From the NCBI GenBank assembly GCA_947652605.1, contig OX393577.1, forward strand, positions 50,753,494-50,817,493: DNA of 64,000 nt, given 5' to 3'. The notes below the pieces were generated by a model, which saw only the letters and a program-made list of their open reading frames with translations, did not search any database and had not been told where the DNA came from. Shown piece after piece: positions 46,413 through 58,335 of this stretch. The position numbers and the translations under genes were made by a program. Within the stretch, counting starts at the first letter, position 1. Every line of letters begins with the position of its first letter. This stretch comes from Elmis aenea. Taxonomy: Eukaryota > Arthropoda > Insecta > Coleoptera > Elmidae.

Positions 46413-47724
46413 TCGGGCATATTTACCAAAATGTATCTATAATTTTCAATGCACATTAATCACATACATTGTTTAATTATTTGGCTGATTTATTTACAAG
46501 TACTACACCGGTAGTCCAGACAAAATTAGAAGAAAGAACTTGAACTTTCCGCGGCCACCAGACTAGTTTACTCTAGGCAGCAACATATGGCGTAGTATAT
46601 AAGGCACGCTTATTTAAGTATATTACATATAGGCTTTCTCATATTTAACATTTTTGCTTGTTCCGGGATTCCGGATATAAATTGGTGTACTTCCCTGGAT
46701 TTCCGGGATTCCGGGAAGTCATAAAATATGTCAATATTTTAAAATAAATAACCCGAAAAGGAGGGGAACAGTTTATTACTTAAAAACAACTCCAAGTTAT
46801 AAAGTAAATACATTTTACTTCATGATTATTATCAATCACAAAATAGTATTGGTGAGAGAAACGTACCTACATTTTAAAAAGATTACCTTACTCTTACTAT
46901 AGCCATTTTATTTTAATGAACACAACATAATTTTTAAAATGAAATTTTTAAACATGTTTTAAGAAATCAAAGGTGATCTATGCTTTAGTCACTTAGTCTT
47001 ATTCTTAATTTATTAACAAAAACTTTTGCAGCATAAAATGCTTTCTCAGCCTCTATTGATGTGGGTGGAATTGTCTTGAAAGCATCTACCAGCAAAGACA
47101 CATTGTTTTTATCAGTAAAATTTCGTTTTTACACTATTTTGTTTCGCATTATCAGTAGGAAAATGTATAAATATATACGGTGTTCCATTAAAATAAATGA
47201 CTTTATCGTGTTTGAAATGTGACTAAATGGACCGGGCATAGGTAAGTACACTCTGTGTATTATTTTAGAATTTTAACTCGTCAATCACTGACACTATTTT
47301 ACAAAGTTTTTTAAAGGAATTCTTTCTGACAGCCCAGTTGTGAAATATCATCATTTTTTCAAGTCCATATTTTTATAAAAACGTAAATAACTCAAAAACG
47401 ACTGATTTTAAATCATTAAAACCTATATATTTTTTTAAGAAACTTCAATTTTACATCGAAAAATTATAAAATACACTGGGTGTTCCATGTAAAAAAAAGT
47501 GACGTATCGGTGCGCAAAAACAAAACACTGTGTATAGTAGAAAATAATTGAACGTTATGTAGTAAATGACCACAAACAACTTTTATACAAAACTATTTTT
47601 TGTAAAGTTGTCACAAGACGAGATATTGATCCGGTACGTAACATTTTGTACACACTGTATAAAGAAATTCCACTTAAAAAATGTGTTTAATAAAATCACG
47701 TTCCTTTTAAAAATATTACAAGCG
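46413..47724. other. No gene recognised
   Basis: AT-rich. Three CCGGGATTCCGG-like words occur at 46660-46715. TA-type transposon ends (GGTGTTCCATTAAA near 47180, GGGTGTTCCATGTAAA near 47478) occur without partners. Confidence 0.4.
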
Positions 47725-48998
47725 GGGTTGAGCAGATTTAAATCAATTGATTTAAATCACGATTTAAATCATGATTTAAATCGAGTGATTTAAAAAAAAA
47801 ATTTGATTTAAATCAAACGATTTAAAAAAGAAAATATCAATTTAAATCACAGATTATATGAGTACAATATAATATTAATTTATAATAAAACAAAATTGTA
47901 TTACTATTAGTAATTAAATACACGAAATGGTGAATAAACCATTTATCAATTTGCTCTTGTAAAGTAATATTCATTGTGGAAATGCAATAATTCAAAATAT
48001 AAATGACAAGTTTTTGAAGTTAGCGTAGTGAACAACTGAACAGTCAGTTTTTTCAATTTCCACGGCACTCTATTGCTTCAATAACGATTTGAAAAAAAAA
48101 GTCGAATATCTCGAAAAGTATGAGTTTTGGTTATAGGACATATGTACTTAACAAAATATGAAGCTCTTTTAAAGACGAATTCGATGACATAAAAAAATAC
48201 AGGGATTTGCATTTGAAAAAATCGAGTTAGGAGCTTTTGAAAATCATGGAAGTTGCCACCTATTTATAAACACCCCTGTATATGTGATTTAAATTTTTTC
48301 ATATCGAGCGAACAGAGAAATTTTTTCTTCATGTCCATACCAAATTACAACTCTGTATTTCAAAATAACAGGAGAATTTTTTAAATAAAGACTTAAAACC
48401 TTGAATAATTTAGAAAATATTTTTTTTTTTACAACGCCGTATAAAAACCTGTAGTATTTTATATTGACGCAAAGCTAAAATTAAGGCGGTCAAAAATATT
48501 AAATAAAAAATTGGGTCTTGTATATAAAATATAAAAGTTGCTATTAGTTCCAGAAAGGTGACTCACCCTGTATATTTGAAAATATTTGTATTGTGTTTAG
48601 AAAAAGCTGTATAAAATAGCATTAGAATCAACTTCATATCTCAAGCCGTTTAGCCACAATCGACCGATCCCGCACTAATGACTCACCCTGTATATAATTA
48701 ATTAAACATCACCATTTAGCACTGATTTTTTCAAAATTCTTAATCATTATATTTAATTTTTCATTTTGACAAAAATTCACCAATGAATTAAATATATTGA
48801 TAATTAAATATATTAGCACAAAACAGAAATAGCATGTGAATATGTCACTAAATTCGATAATATTATTATAGTATATTTGATTTAAATTAAAAAAATCTGA
48901 TTTAAATAAAAAAAATCTGATTTAAATCAAATAAATCGATTTTTTTGATTTTTTTGATTTTTTTTAAAAAATCATGATTTTTATCCATTTTACAAGTA
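47725..48998. repeat. Element-like region bounded by GATTTAAATC arrays
   Basis: The left edge carries five copies of the palindrome GATTTAAATC within ~90 bp; the right edge (48880-48980) repeats TCTGATTTAAAT and GATTTTTTTGATT. ATTACAAG and TTTACAAG at the outer edges could be an imperfect 8 bp target. The centre contains other transposon ends (CACCCCTGTATA, CTCACCCTGTATA) and no coding frame. Confidence 0.5.
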
Positions 48999-50355
48999 AT
49001 TAAAAACTTATCCAACTCCAACAAAAATTCTTTAAGTTTAAAGGTTTTGTTTTGTTGGAGCTTTTATTTTTAGAGCACGAGATAATAAATGTCCTTGGGA
49101 ATCTAAAGCAATGAGAAATATTATCAAAACAAATTATTTTAGCTGTAAAATAGTTCTGAAGCCTCTAATGAAGTATTTTTTTCCTGCTTAACTATAAAAG
49201 ATAAAAATTAAACATCACATTTTATAAAAGATTTTCCATTCAAAAATTTTACTTCAGAGATAAAATATGTAAAACACATTTATCAAGATATATCCAGAAG
49301 CGAGATTTTAGGTATAGGGGTATGTATGAACCGGCAAGCGAGATATACCATTGGCACAGACTATGTATGACACACAAAGAAATCCACATAAAAGAAAGCA
49401 ACTGTTGCATAAAATTAAATTTTTAATGTACATGTATGAAATTTAATTTTAAACACGATGTGTTAAATAACTTGCGAATCGTTTACATCTGAAATATTTT
49501 AATATTAAATTTTACTGAAAAACATTTCACCGATCTAAATATCATCACATTGGTGCTATTGTGTTTTTCGCAATATTTTTGTGGTAGCAGGATTTTTCAA
49601 TCCCCAAAACAAATTCATACAAAAGCCAAAATTAAATTACTTTAAAAGCATTAACTTGTCTACCTAAAAAGCAAGTAATTTAGAAATATATAAGCGAGAA
49701 AATGTCGCGATACAAAAAACCAAGTATATTGATAAAAATCTGTAAAATGAGAAGTTGGTCCTATTCAGTAAAAGCAACTTTAAAAAGTTTTTTTTGGGGC
49801 GGCACTTTTAGTCCACGCAAATGAGATAAAAATGAAAATCTCGAGTAATAAAGGATCAGTAGATATAATATTCAGTACCGGCACTAGCGCTATTACATTC
49901 ATTTAAAAAAAAAAAAGAATTCTTATCGAAGTCAGAGGATAAAACGGGCAACTTGACCTTGCTTCACTGAATATCCGCCCCCTTGTAACGACATAAATTC
50001 CAAGTAATAAAATTTATGTTAGGTTACCAACAAATCAAATTTACATTTACGTTTATCCGTTTTTTTAAATTAACTTTGTCGTTAAAACTTTTTTTAAATA
50101 TACTTATGTGAATTTTATGTTTATGTTTATATTATTACTTTGTTGCAATTTTGCTGTATATGTTATGTACCTATGTATGTGTTCCTTTACCTATAGGTAT
50201 GGAAACTATCAGAGAAGTTTTTACCCTTATTAAAAATAATTTCGTGTGGTAGAGGGCGATCTGATTTAAAAAACATAAAAATCAGAAAAGGTTCTGCGGT
50301 AAAACTGTAATTTTGGATGATGGTAAAGTACTCTAAATGATCAAACTTTGCATTA
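48999..50355. other. No gene recognised
   Basis: AT-rich. No frame with known domains. Confidence 0.4.
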
Positions 50356-50644
50356 AAAGACGTTTTCCGACGACCACTATGTAAAGCGAGTAATTTCGCA
50401 CGACTTACTACAACTGAAAATGACAAATTGCGCATGACACTGGAAATTGTGTGCAAAATGCACTTTGCACACAATTTCCTGCACTTTGCACACAATTTCC
50501 GCTACTTTACACACGCTAAACGCGCTGTCAAGCAAATCTAACCTCACAAGTCTCAAGTGTCACCAACGTCAAAAAAATGTTATTTTCACAACTTTTTTGC
50601 AGAATTAATGATTATTTGTCTAACTGGTCGTCGGAAAAGCATAG
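50356..50644. mobile_element. Candidate TIR element with internal TTTGCACACAATTTC repeats
   Basis: TTTTCCGACGACCA at the left and TGGTCGTCGGAAAA at the right are perfect inverted repeats. Inside, CACTTTGCACACAATTTCC occurs in direct repeat, with an inverted partner (GGAAATTGTGTGCAAA) just before it. A 50660-50730 hairpin (GTGTACAACACGTGCTGA / TCAGCACTAGTTGTACA) follows at once. Confidence 0.55.
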
Positions 50645-50730
50645 TGTACAACACGTGCTGATAGAATATTTCAACTGTCATACTCGTGTGAAATATTCAA
50701 CTTTCAGCACTAGTTGTACAATATACTATT

Positions 50731-52828
50731 ACACACCTAAAATTTAAAAAAAAATATCGCCTGCGGCGCATTTTATCTCACCCCCACTTTTTTGTGTAAA
50801 TCTTTGCTCGCTTTTAAAAAAATCAAAAGTTGCCCTTATTTAGTGGGGCGGCAAATTCAGGAACCGCCCCGGGCGGCACAAACGCTAGCTACGCCACTGC
50901 CTGTGACTGCGTCTCTTTTTAATGTGATTGATTGTACTTCATTAAGTTTTGCATTTTTGGCCGTACCCTGTTCGAAAGTGATTTTTTTTTCTTATCAATG
51001 CGCCCAATACTCTTCTCTTATATTTTTTATCGATTTGTTTTTTAGGAAAACCACTACAAGCTTCTCCCTGTAGTGTGTTTTACTGTATTATCAAAAATTT
51101 TCGCTTTTCGTTCAATTTCCAAATACAAACATTCCTTATTTTGCACACGTAAGTAAGTAAATGAAGACATGAGCGATGGTCCATTTCCACTTTAATGGGG
51201 CCGTCAACAGACAAAATTGTCGGTATGGGGCTGCTGAAAATCCGCGACAATTACACGAAAAACCGCTGCATAGCCCGAAGGTAGCAAAGTTTTCCCAACG
51301 TAAAATTGTGTCATGAGCGGGAACAGAGTCATTTCTATGAATATTGAATCTGCGGCGAAACTCGCGCTGAACCGCGGTGCTCTAGTGTCCACGGCTCCAT
51401 GTTAGTTGATAATAAAATGCTTTGAGCTAAGGAATTAAATGACACCTGTCACACGACGCTACCTTTCTTAATGGCCGAGTACTAATCAATTAAAAAACAG
51501 TCGGTTCGCGTGCCCCACCCTGTACATACATAAACGTAGCAAAATCGTCTACACTTGAAACAAATAACTAAATTTTAGAATAAACTTTCATGCACTTTGC
51601 TGCTGAAACTGAAGGGATTAAACAAAAACAAACATCGTTCAACGTTGCTAATGCCTTTATCGATCCTCGTGCCTCTCACTATTACAAACGCATAATAGAG
51701 ATTTAGATTTCAGAAACAAGGTTAGCATGTCCCCTAAAAAATATGGACCAAAATTTCAGCATAAATGACAAAACCTTGAGCATACTTTGTTATTGTTTTG
51801 AAGGTTTTGTTCCCAAAATTAAGTAGTTTCATAAATCACAACGAGGAAGTAAATTTTCACAACGTCAGATTATACAGAATGGTTCGTTGTCGACTTTTAA
51901 TAAATGCCTTTTAAAAATTTTAAGCTTCCGAAAGTCAAAGAAATCTATTAATAAAAGAACTTTACAAAATTATGTAAGAAACTTTCGATTTGGTTTCCTT
52001 TAACTAGTCAAGAACCCCAGCATAAATTAAAATATAGGCAAGTCATATACAGGGTGTGTATAAATTGGCGGAAGCGCTACCCGTGACGATGTACTTCGTA
52101 AATTTCCAAGACGAAAATCTTAATACAAAAATGTTGTACCATGCTTGCTGTGTATCCAAGAGGTCCTCAAAGTTTTGACATTCAGTCCTTTAAAAAGCGT
52201 TATTATTTAATATTTTTTAATGAAAAAGCTGCGATTTGGAATAGAAATAAATTTCGAATAACATCCTTTTTAAATGACCTGAAAAAACTTCAAAGACAGT
52301 TGAATACAATCAATGAATTAAGATTAGCTATTTTGAGTAAAATTCATCAAATAAAAAGAAATATGCTTAGGAAAACATTATTATCTACAAAGTGCAGATC
52401 TTAAATTTGTATTGCACATGGAGAGAGGGCTACACCTTCAACACATGTTATAATTGCTTGCTTATTTTTAAAGATAAACCTGACAAGCCATACATCAATG
52501 AAACGAGAAAAAAAACCATGGCCCACTATGGTTGCAATTTAAAAGTCAAGTTTGGCTTAAATCTCAAAAATCAAGTGTGCCATGACTTTTTAGATCTTTT
52601 TTCCTAAACCTTTGTAAAAGTATCCCCAGGAATAATTTCACTTTTTGATTTTAACGTGATCATGATTTACTGTAGAAAAAATCGTCTATATTTAGTTTAT
52701 TTAGATTACTTAAAAAAGTTGAAGGTGTAGATCAAATTTCAAAATTGCATTAAATTCGTCTTGAAATTCTGCACAGATTTGTAAATTAACCCGTCTATGT
52801 AACTCTTATAATAACAGTTACCCATACA
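50731..52828. other. No gene recognised; transposon ends
   Basis: 51178-51402 is GC-richer and might be a MITE (GGTCCATTTCCAC versus GTGTCCACGGCTCC), though the match is weak. CCCCACCCTGTACA at about 51512 and TACAGGGTGTGTATAAATT at about 52050 are TA-type ends. The 87-codon frame at 52141-52404 is lysine/leucine-rich with no domain I recognise. 52455-52660 repeats part of 38765-38990. Confidence 0.4.
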
Positions 52829-53166
52829 CAGAGCCGGTCCTAGGGGGTTTGCAGGGTCGTGCGAAAATAAATGCGGGGCCGGATATTTTGATAAAAGGCC
52901 GAGTTAAAGTAAGATGTTACTAAAAAACTGAAAAAACAGGCTGGTGAACTGAAAAAAAGCTCCTTGCCCTCATTTTGTCCCTATCGAGAAATATCTACTA
53001 GCGGGAACCCGCCTGCTAGGCATTTCTTGAAGGGGGCAGAGTTTTTTTTTCTTTTTTAGGTCACACAAGCCTGTTTTTTATTTTCGCACACGGCCCCGCA
53101 AACCCTAAAGGGCTAGCGCGGGGCCGTGTGCGGTGCACACTCTGCACACCCTTATATCCGGCCCTG
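52829..53166. mobile_element. hAT-type MITE, 338 bp
   Basis: Exact 8 bp duplications CCCATACA (52821-52828, 53167-53174) flank ends CAGAGCCGGTCCTAGG and TATCCGGCCCTG. Inner inverted blocks include GGGTTTGCAGGG / CCGCAAACCC and GTGCGAAAATAAA / TTTTCGCACACG. Non-coding. Confidence 0.9.
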
Positions 53167-53174
53167 CCCATACA

Positions 53175-55342
53175 GCGCGTGGATTATTGTCACCTTTATA
53201 CAAGGTCCTATTTAAAAACAAAAACAAAATTTGGTTAGACCAGAATTGAAATTTTACGCATGAAATGCTTTTTATTACGTTATAATCCTACCATATTTTT
53301 GAGTGGCTAATTAACTTCCCTGCCATCTGTTTATTAACCAGTCTTGCACTAACAGAACGAGATTTTAAATAAGAACTTAATACCTGAACTTAACTGGTTA
53401 ACTCGGCCGAGAGACAAACTGGAGAAAGACTCAAGTCTGGACAGCGTTCACAAACGGAGCCAAGAAGCCCAAATAGCAAAAAGTTGCGGTTTACTTTTTT
53501 AACAAGTGAAGGATAAAAGACTTAGTTCCAAAAGCTAGAACCCACAATACCAAAGTTAAGATAAAAGGCGAAGAATGTTTCGTACACAAATTTTGACTGG
53601 AGGTCAATGAAAATGAAATAAAACTTTTTCCTGCACTGGTAATGAAGGATCTTAAAGCGAGACGGAACTTTGGCCTAGGTAAGTTACGCAATTGACTAAG
53701 GCCGTACAACTCTAGTACGTATTAAATTTCCAGTATTGCCTAACCAATAATATTCCACTCGTTTGCGAACTAGTGATGTTTTTTCTATTTACCTATAACC
53801 TCCGAGAGCTCGGCCTTCTCAACTACAAAATTTTAGAAAACTCCTGAAACAAAATCGAAGCAGAAATAGCTTAGAAATCAAAAACCTGACTTACTGAACT
53901 GACTTATATCTTAATTTAGTATAATTCTGACAGTGATATTACGATTCATCAAATACATTCGATGTAAATCTCACATTATAGAAAAAGTCATTATTCATAC
54001 AAATTAGCTAGCCTGGTTTTACATTTTACTTGCAGTTCCGACGGAAACCGGAACTAAAACAGCGCCTGCATAATTTGTTTTCAAATGTTCATGCAACCGC
54101 CATATGCATTAATGGAAGAGTCTATTTTTAAAAACAATTTAAAACACAAATAAGCCTGTCATCGCATGAAAGTACGAAACGAAAACATTTAATTTATGTA
54201 AATTTGTATGCATTTCTGCAATTTTTAAATCAAACCAGTCTAAACATTCAAAGGGTCATAAATATAAATTAATATTAAGAACAAAACATCCTTCTTTAAT
54301 TCTTAATTTATGACCTAACAATATCGTTATTTAGAAGAAAACGGTACAGAAGTCGAAAAGGAATGCATAGCCAAAAACCTATCATGTTATTTATCTTTCT
54401 ATACAGCACTTAAAGGACTCACAGTTGTCGCGGAAGATTAATTACTAAAAAAAGCATTTTCATTGAAATTTGAACAATCGCTCGTTTTTTCTTGACTGTA
54501 AGAAGATTAAAATATCTATAATTAAGTTTGATGGGAAAGCACAAAGCTCTTAACCGTAATTTCCTTGAGGTAAATGAATTTTGACTTTTAAATTGTATCT
54601 AATAAGCATTTTCTTAAAAATACATAAAAGCTTTTTAAATTTTTCTTGTAACTCACAATAACTTAATTTGCTGGTAATTTTTATTTATGTAAAATATATA
54701 TATATAGCTCTTGCTTTGAAATTCTGGATTTATATTTTTGTACCATTGTAAGTAAATGCTTAGTAATTTAAATTATTTATGAAATACACTCGAAACGAAC
54801 GAAAATTTAAAATACCAGTATATTCCAAGCCGATTTTTCAAATTCGGTGGCTGATACGTCACTTAATATGCCTTTTCATTTTTATTTTTCGTGTATGTAT
54901 AAATACTTCTTTAATGAACTAACAACAAGAATTTACTTTACGATAGCATCATTATAATGTTATACTAAAACCCTTGTAGCATATGTGCCCTATTGGTTCG
55001 TAAACTCGAAACTACTGTACATTGTGCACCCACTATTGTTATATTACATGCTGCAAGTAATAACAGATCATGCTACAGCAGTAAACATTAATATATTCGC
55101 TTTCGGCTTGGGTAAAACGCAGATATAACATTGCTCGACTAGTGCCACTTTCGCCTATATGCGGAGGGCGCCCGAAAATGAATGATACGACACGTTACTA
55201 AACACAACGTTAGTAAAACTGTTAAAATAATTTAACAATAGCGCATTTGTCGAATTATTGTCTGTTTTGTTCCTGTCAATACTTTAATAAACACTTTAAT
55301 AACCCAAAAACGATTGATTTACGGTTTTAAAAAAAACTTATA
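53175..55342. other. No gene recognised
   Basis: AT-rich. The 72-codon minus-strand frame at 53491-53709 has no recognisable domain. A short TATATATATATA run lies near 54705. No repeat partner was found. Confidence 0.4.
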
Positions 55343-56396
55343 CAGGGTGTTTCTTAAATATTGCGAAAAAAATCGTGTGGTGATTCCTTATCAAAAATTA
55401 AAGCGTGTCTTTTATATAACATTCATTTCTTAGACTTCTCCTTTCGGAGTTACACCCCCCTAAAAGGGGAGCTGTAAGATTAGGTTTTTATTTTTTTTTC
55501 TCAAATTTGGATATATGTAGAGAAATGATATTTGGCAGATGTTTTATACTTATTAAAAGTTTTCCCATAGTAATATTTTCAATCATCTCCCACCTCCACA
55601 GGGGGCTGAAAAGTGCGACCCCTGTTTTTTTTTTTGTCAGAACTTTTTGGTATGTTAAAAAAATTTAATTTTTTTTTTTGAAGGTTGATTTATTTATTTA
55701 GAAACTTTATTTACTCCTTAACTTTTCTCGTAAATCCTACCGTTTTTGAGTAAAATATAAAATAAGTAAACACGAACCATTAAATATCCCAATATAAAAC
55801 GATTCATTTTCGTAGTTACCATGGTTTGTTTATGTTCGTATTGGGTAGAAGTGACGGGTGTAATTCATTCTGACGTTTACGCGGCGACAACGCAAAAACG
55901 CCCGTCAATTCTATCCAACATTAACATAAACTAACCATGGCAACCACCAAAATGACTCGTTTTATATTCATGTTTAATTATTTTATTTTTTACTCAAAAA
56001 CGGTAGATTTTACGAGAAAAAAAGAATAAAAAAAGTTTCTAAATGAATCAGGCTTAAAAAAAAATATTATTTGCAAAATTTTAACCGATCAAAAAGCCCT
56101 TATTAAAAAACCAACAGGGATCGCAATTCCCCGCCCCTGTAAAGGTGGGAGATGATTTAAAATATTACTAAGGGATGGGAAACCTTTTAATAAGCATGAA
56201 ACATCTGTCAAATATCATTCTCCTACATTTATCCAAATTTGAGAAATAAAATAAAACCCCAATTTTATCGCTCTCTTAGGGGGGTGTAACTCCGAAAGGA
56301 GACGTCCAAGGAAAAAAATGTATATGAAATACCCCCCTTAGTTTTCGATAAGGAATCACCTCGCGAATTTTTTGGCAATAATAAAGAAATACCCTG
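55343..56396. mobile_element. 1.05 kb foldback element
   Basis: TA-CAGGGTGTTTCTTAA and TAAAGAAATACCCTG-TA bound two arms that mirror each other: TCCTTTCGGAGTTACACCCC / GGGGTGTAACTCCGAAAGGA, TTGGATATATGTAGAGAAATGATATTTG-type blocks, and ACCATGG words. The centre near 55860 is GC-richer. No reading frame. Confidence 0.85.
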
Positions 56397-56610
56397 TATA
56401 GATACATATCAAAGAATTTCTAGCTTCCGAAAATAAATTTCTTCAGTTTTTCTTGAATAACTTTTGAACTGACAGCTATGAAAATTTTCTTTGCAGATAT
56501 TTGATGAGCATCTAATTTCGCAACTTTGCCCTAGTTTAACCGACCTCGTAGCTCTTAAGATAAGCGAGATTCCCATGCATTTACTCGAATTTGGAACACC
56601 CTCTATATTG

Positions 56611-57008
56611 TTGAAAAGTTACAAAAATTTTCTTTCATATAAAGTCATGGCCTACTAGGGTTTCAATTTAAAAAAATATAACTTTACTTCATCTCTCAAA
56701 AGTCAAGGTCATTAACTTTTTAAATTAAGCATAAAAATACTAATAAAAAACCTATAGGTATTATAATACTTTGTTCTATTTTTATAAATAGAGAAATTAT
56801 AGTGGATTTTCAAAAACGATCAAATTCCATTTTTCATCTGTAGTGCCAAAATAAATAATGATAGGAAAAATTTGATAAGACAGGCATATTTATCTCAAAA
56901 AATAACCCAAGAGACCGATAGCAGATTATCGGTTACTATTATGTATTATGTATTATGTATGTTACCGAGATAACCCGTAAAATATTCGCATTGGGTCCCA
57001 CTTTGTAC
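56611..57008 (+). repeat. Interspersed repeat shared with 4248-4603
   Basis: Same block order as 4248-4603, including CATGGCCTACTAGGGTTT and GTAGTGCCAAAAT, ending near TTGGGTCCCACTTTGTA. A ~TATGTATTA triplication at 56940-56960 is specific to this copy. Non-coding. Confidence 0.6.
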
Positions 57009-58335
57009 ATACGATAATTTTACCATTTACTATTATTTCCACAATTTGTCGGCTAATAAGTGTGCTTGTTTATTTTTAGATAAAGAATTTAATCTTGGCT
57101 GAATATTTGATACTGCAGGAGTCCGGAAACAACCTTACCGTATTTAACCACCTTAATGAAGAGAGACTTTTAACTTTCATGTTTTTACCCCATATTGCAT
57201 TACACTGGCAACCGATGTACAAAATGTTAACTTCTGAACGGTTTCAAAGCACAATCAAAATTAACCTTTAAAAAATATGTTTCAGACGTTTACATTCGTT
57301 TCAGGCAGAATACTAAATGGTTTTTTAAATTGACTAACAATTTTGTTTTAATAAATTAAGCGCAATTTTTTGCATAATTTATACAACATTTTTAGAAAGT
57401 ATTTCGAGTTTATTTAACGTTATTTTATAAACAATCAATCAACCTTGCCTGTATCTGCGTTTCGCAGATTTCCACCACAAGGTCGTAAGCGAACGTTTTT
57501 TAAATATTGCTTCCATTTATTTTAGTGATGCTTTTGGATTTTTAGATTGTATTTTTAGTGGAAAGAAAAGCGTTCTGTATAAATATTTACGTACAGTCAT
57601 TTTTGATGTATAACAATACCCTCTGTAATTAATAACTGTATTTGTTTATTTTGGGTTGTGAATATTTGCATTTCAAAATGAAGCGCGGCACAAAACGCAC
57701 ATGCAAAACAAACCCAGAGCTCTATTTTATGCGTTTTCAGGTAAAATTCAGTCTGGAGAAAGAAAGTTATCGTTTTCGCCATAACAGTTTTATAAACAGA
57801 AACGTTCTCCTACCTCAATAAAATACAAAATAAGAGCAAAGCATAAAATATTTGTTTAAGATATAAGAACTTCTATCTCTTATCTCTGATGCAGTTACCT
57901 TACAACGTCTGCTTGCCTTTGACGAATCTAAATATTGAAGTTTTAATCTGCTATCTCAGATATTGATTTAAAAATGACTCTTCAAACTTTTTAATACAAA
58001 ATATTGATAAGGTTCACAAAGAGTACCTACTCCAAGTTTAAGCGACTTAATCAAATCTTTTTTGTCGGACAAAAAAAAAGCACAGCGGTATTACGTGAAA
58101 AACAAGTGCGATCCAATTTTTGTTTATCGATTCCCCGCTTATTTATTTACTTAAAAGCGACAGCTTAAGAATTTACTCAACCAAAACTTCAATTTCGTAA
58201 AAATTAAGGTACCAGTAGCACTTCATCCAATTATAAACACAAGTTTTTGTTCAACATAATAAGAAATTTGACTAAACGTGCAATATTTTACAAACAAAAT
58301 ACACAATAAATAAACAAACATGTGATTGTTTAGTA
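57009..58335. other. No gene recognised
   Basis: AT-rich. The 61-codon minus-strand frame at 57597-57782 has no recognisable domain. Confidence 0.4.

Noticed and set aside
52141..52404. 87-codon basic frame next to a transposon end
   Set aside because: No family recognised; amphipathic K/L-rich sequence can arise by chance in AT-rich DNA.
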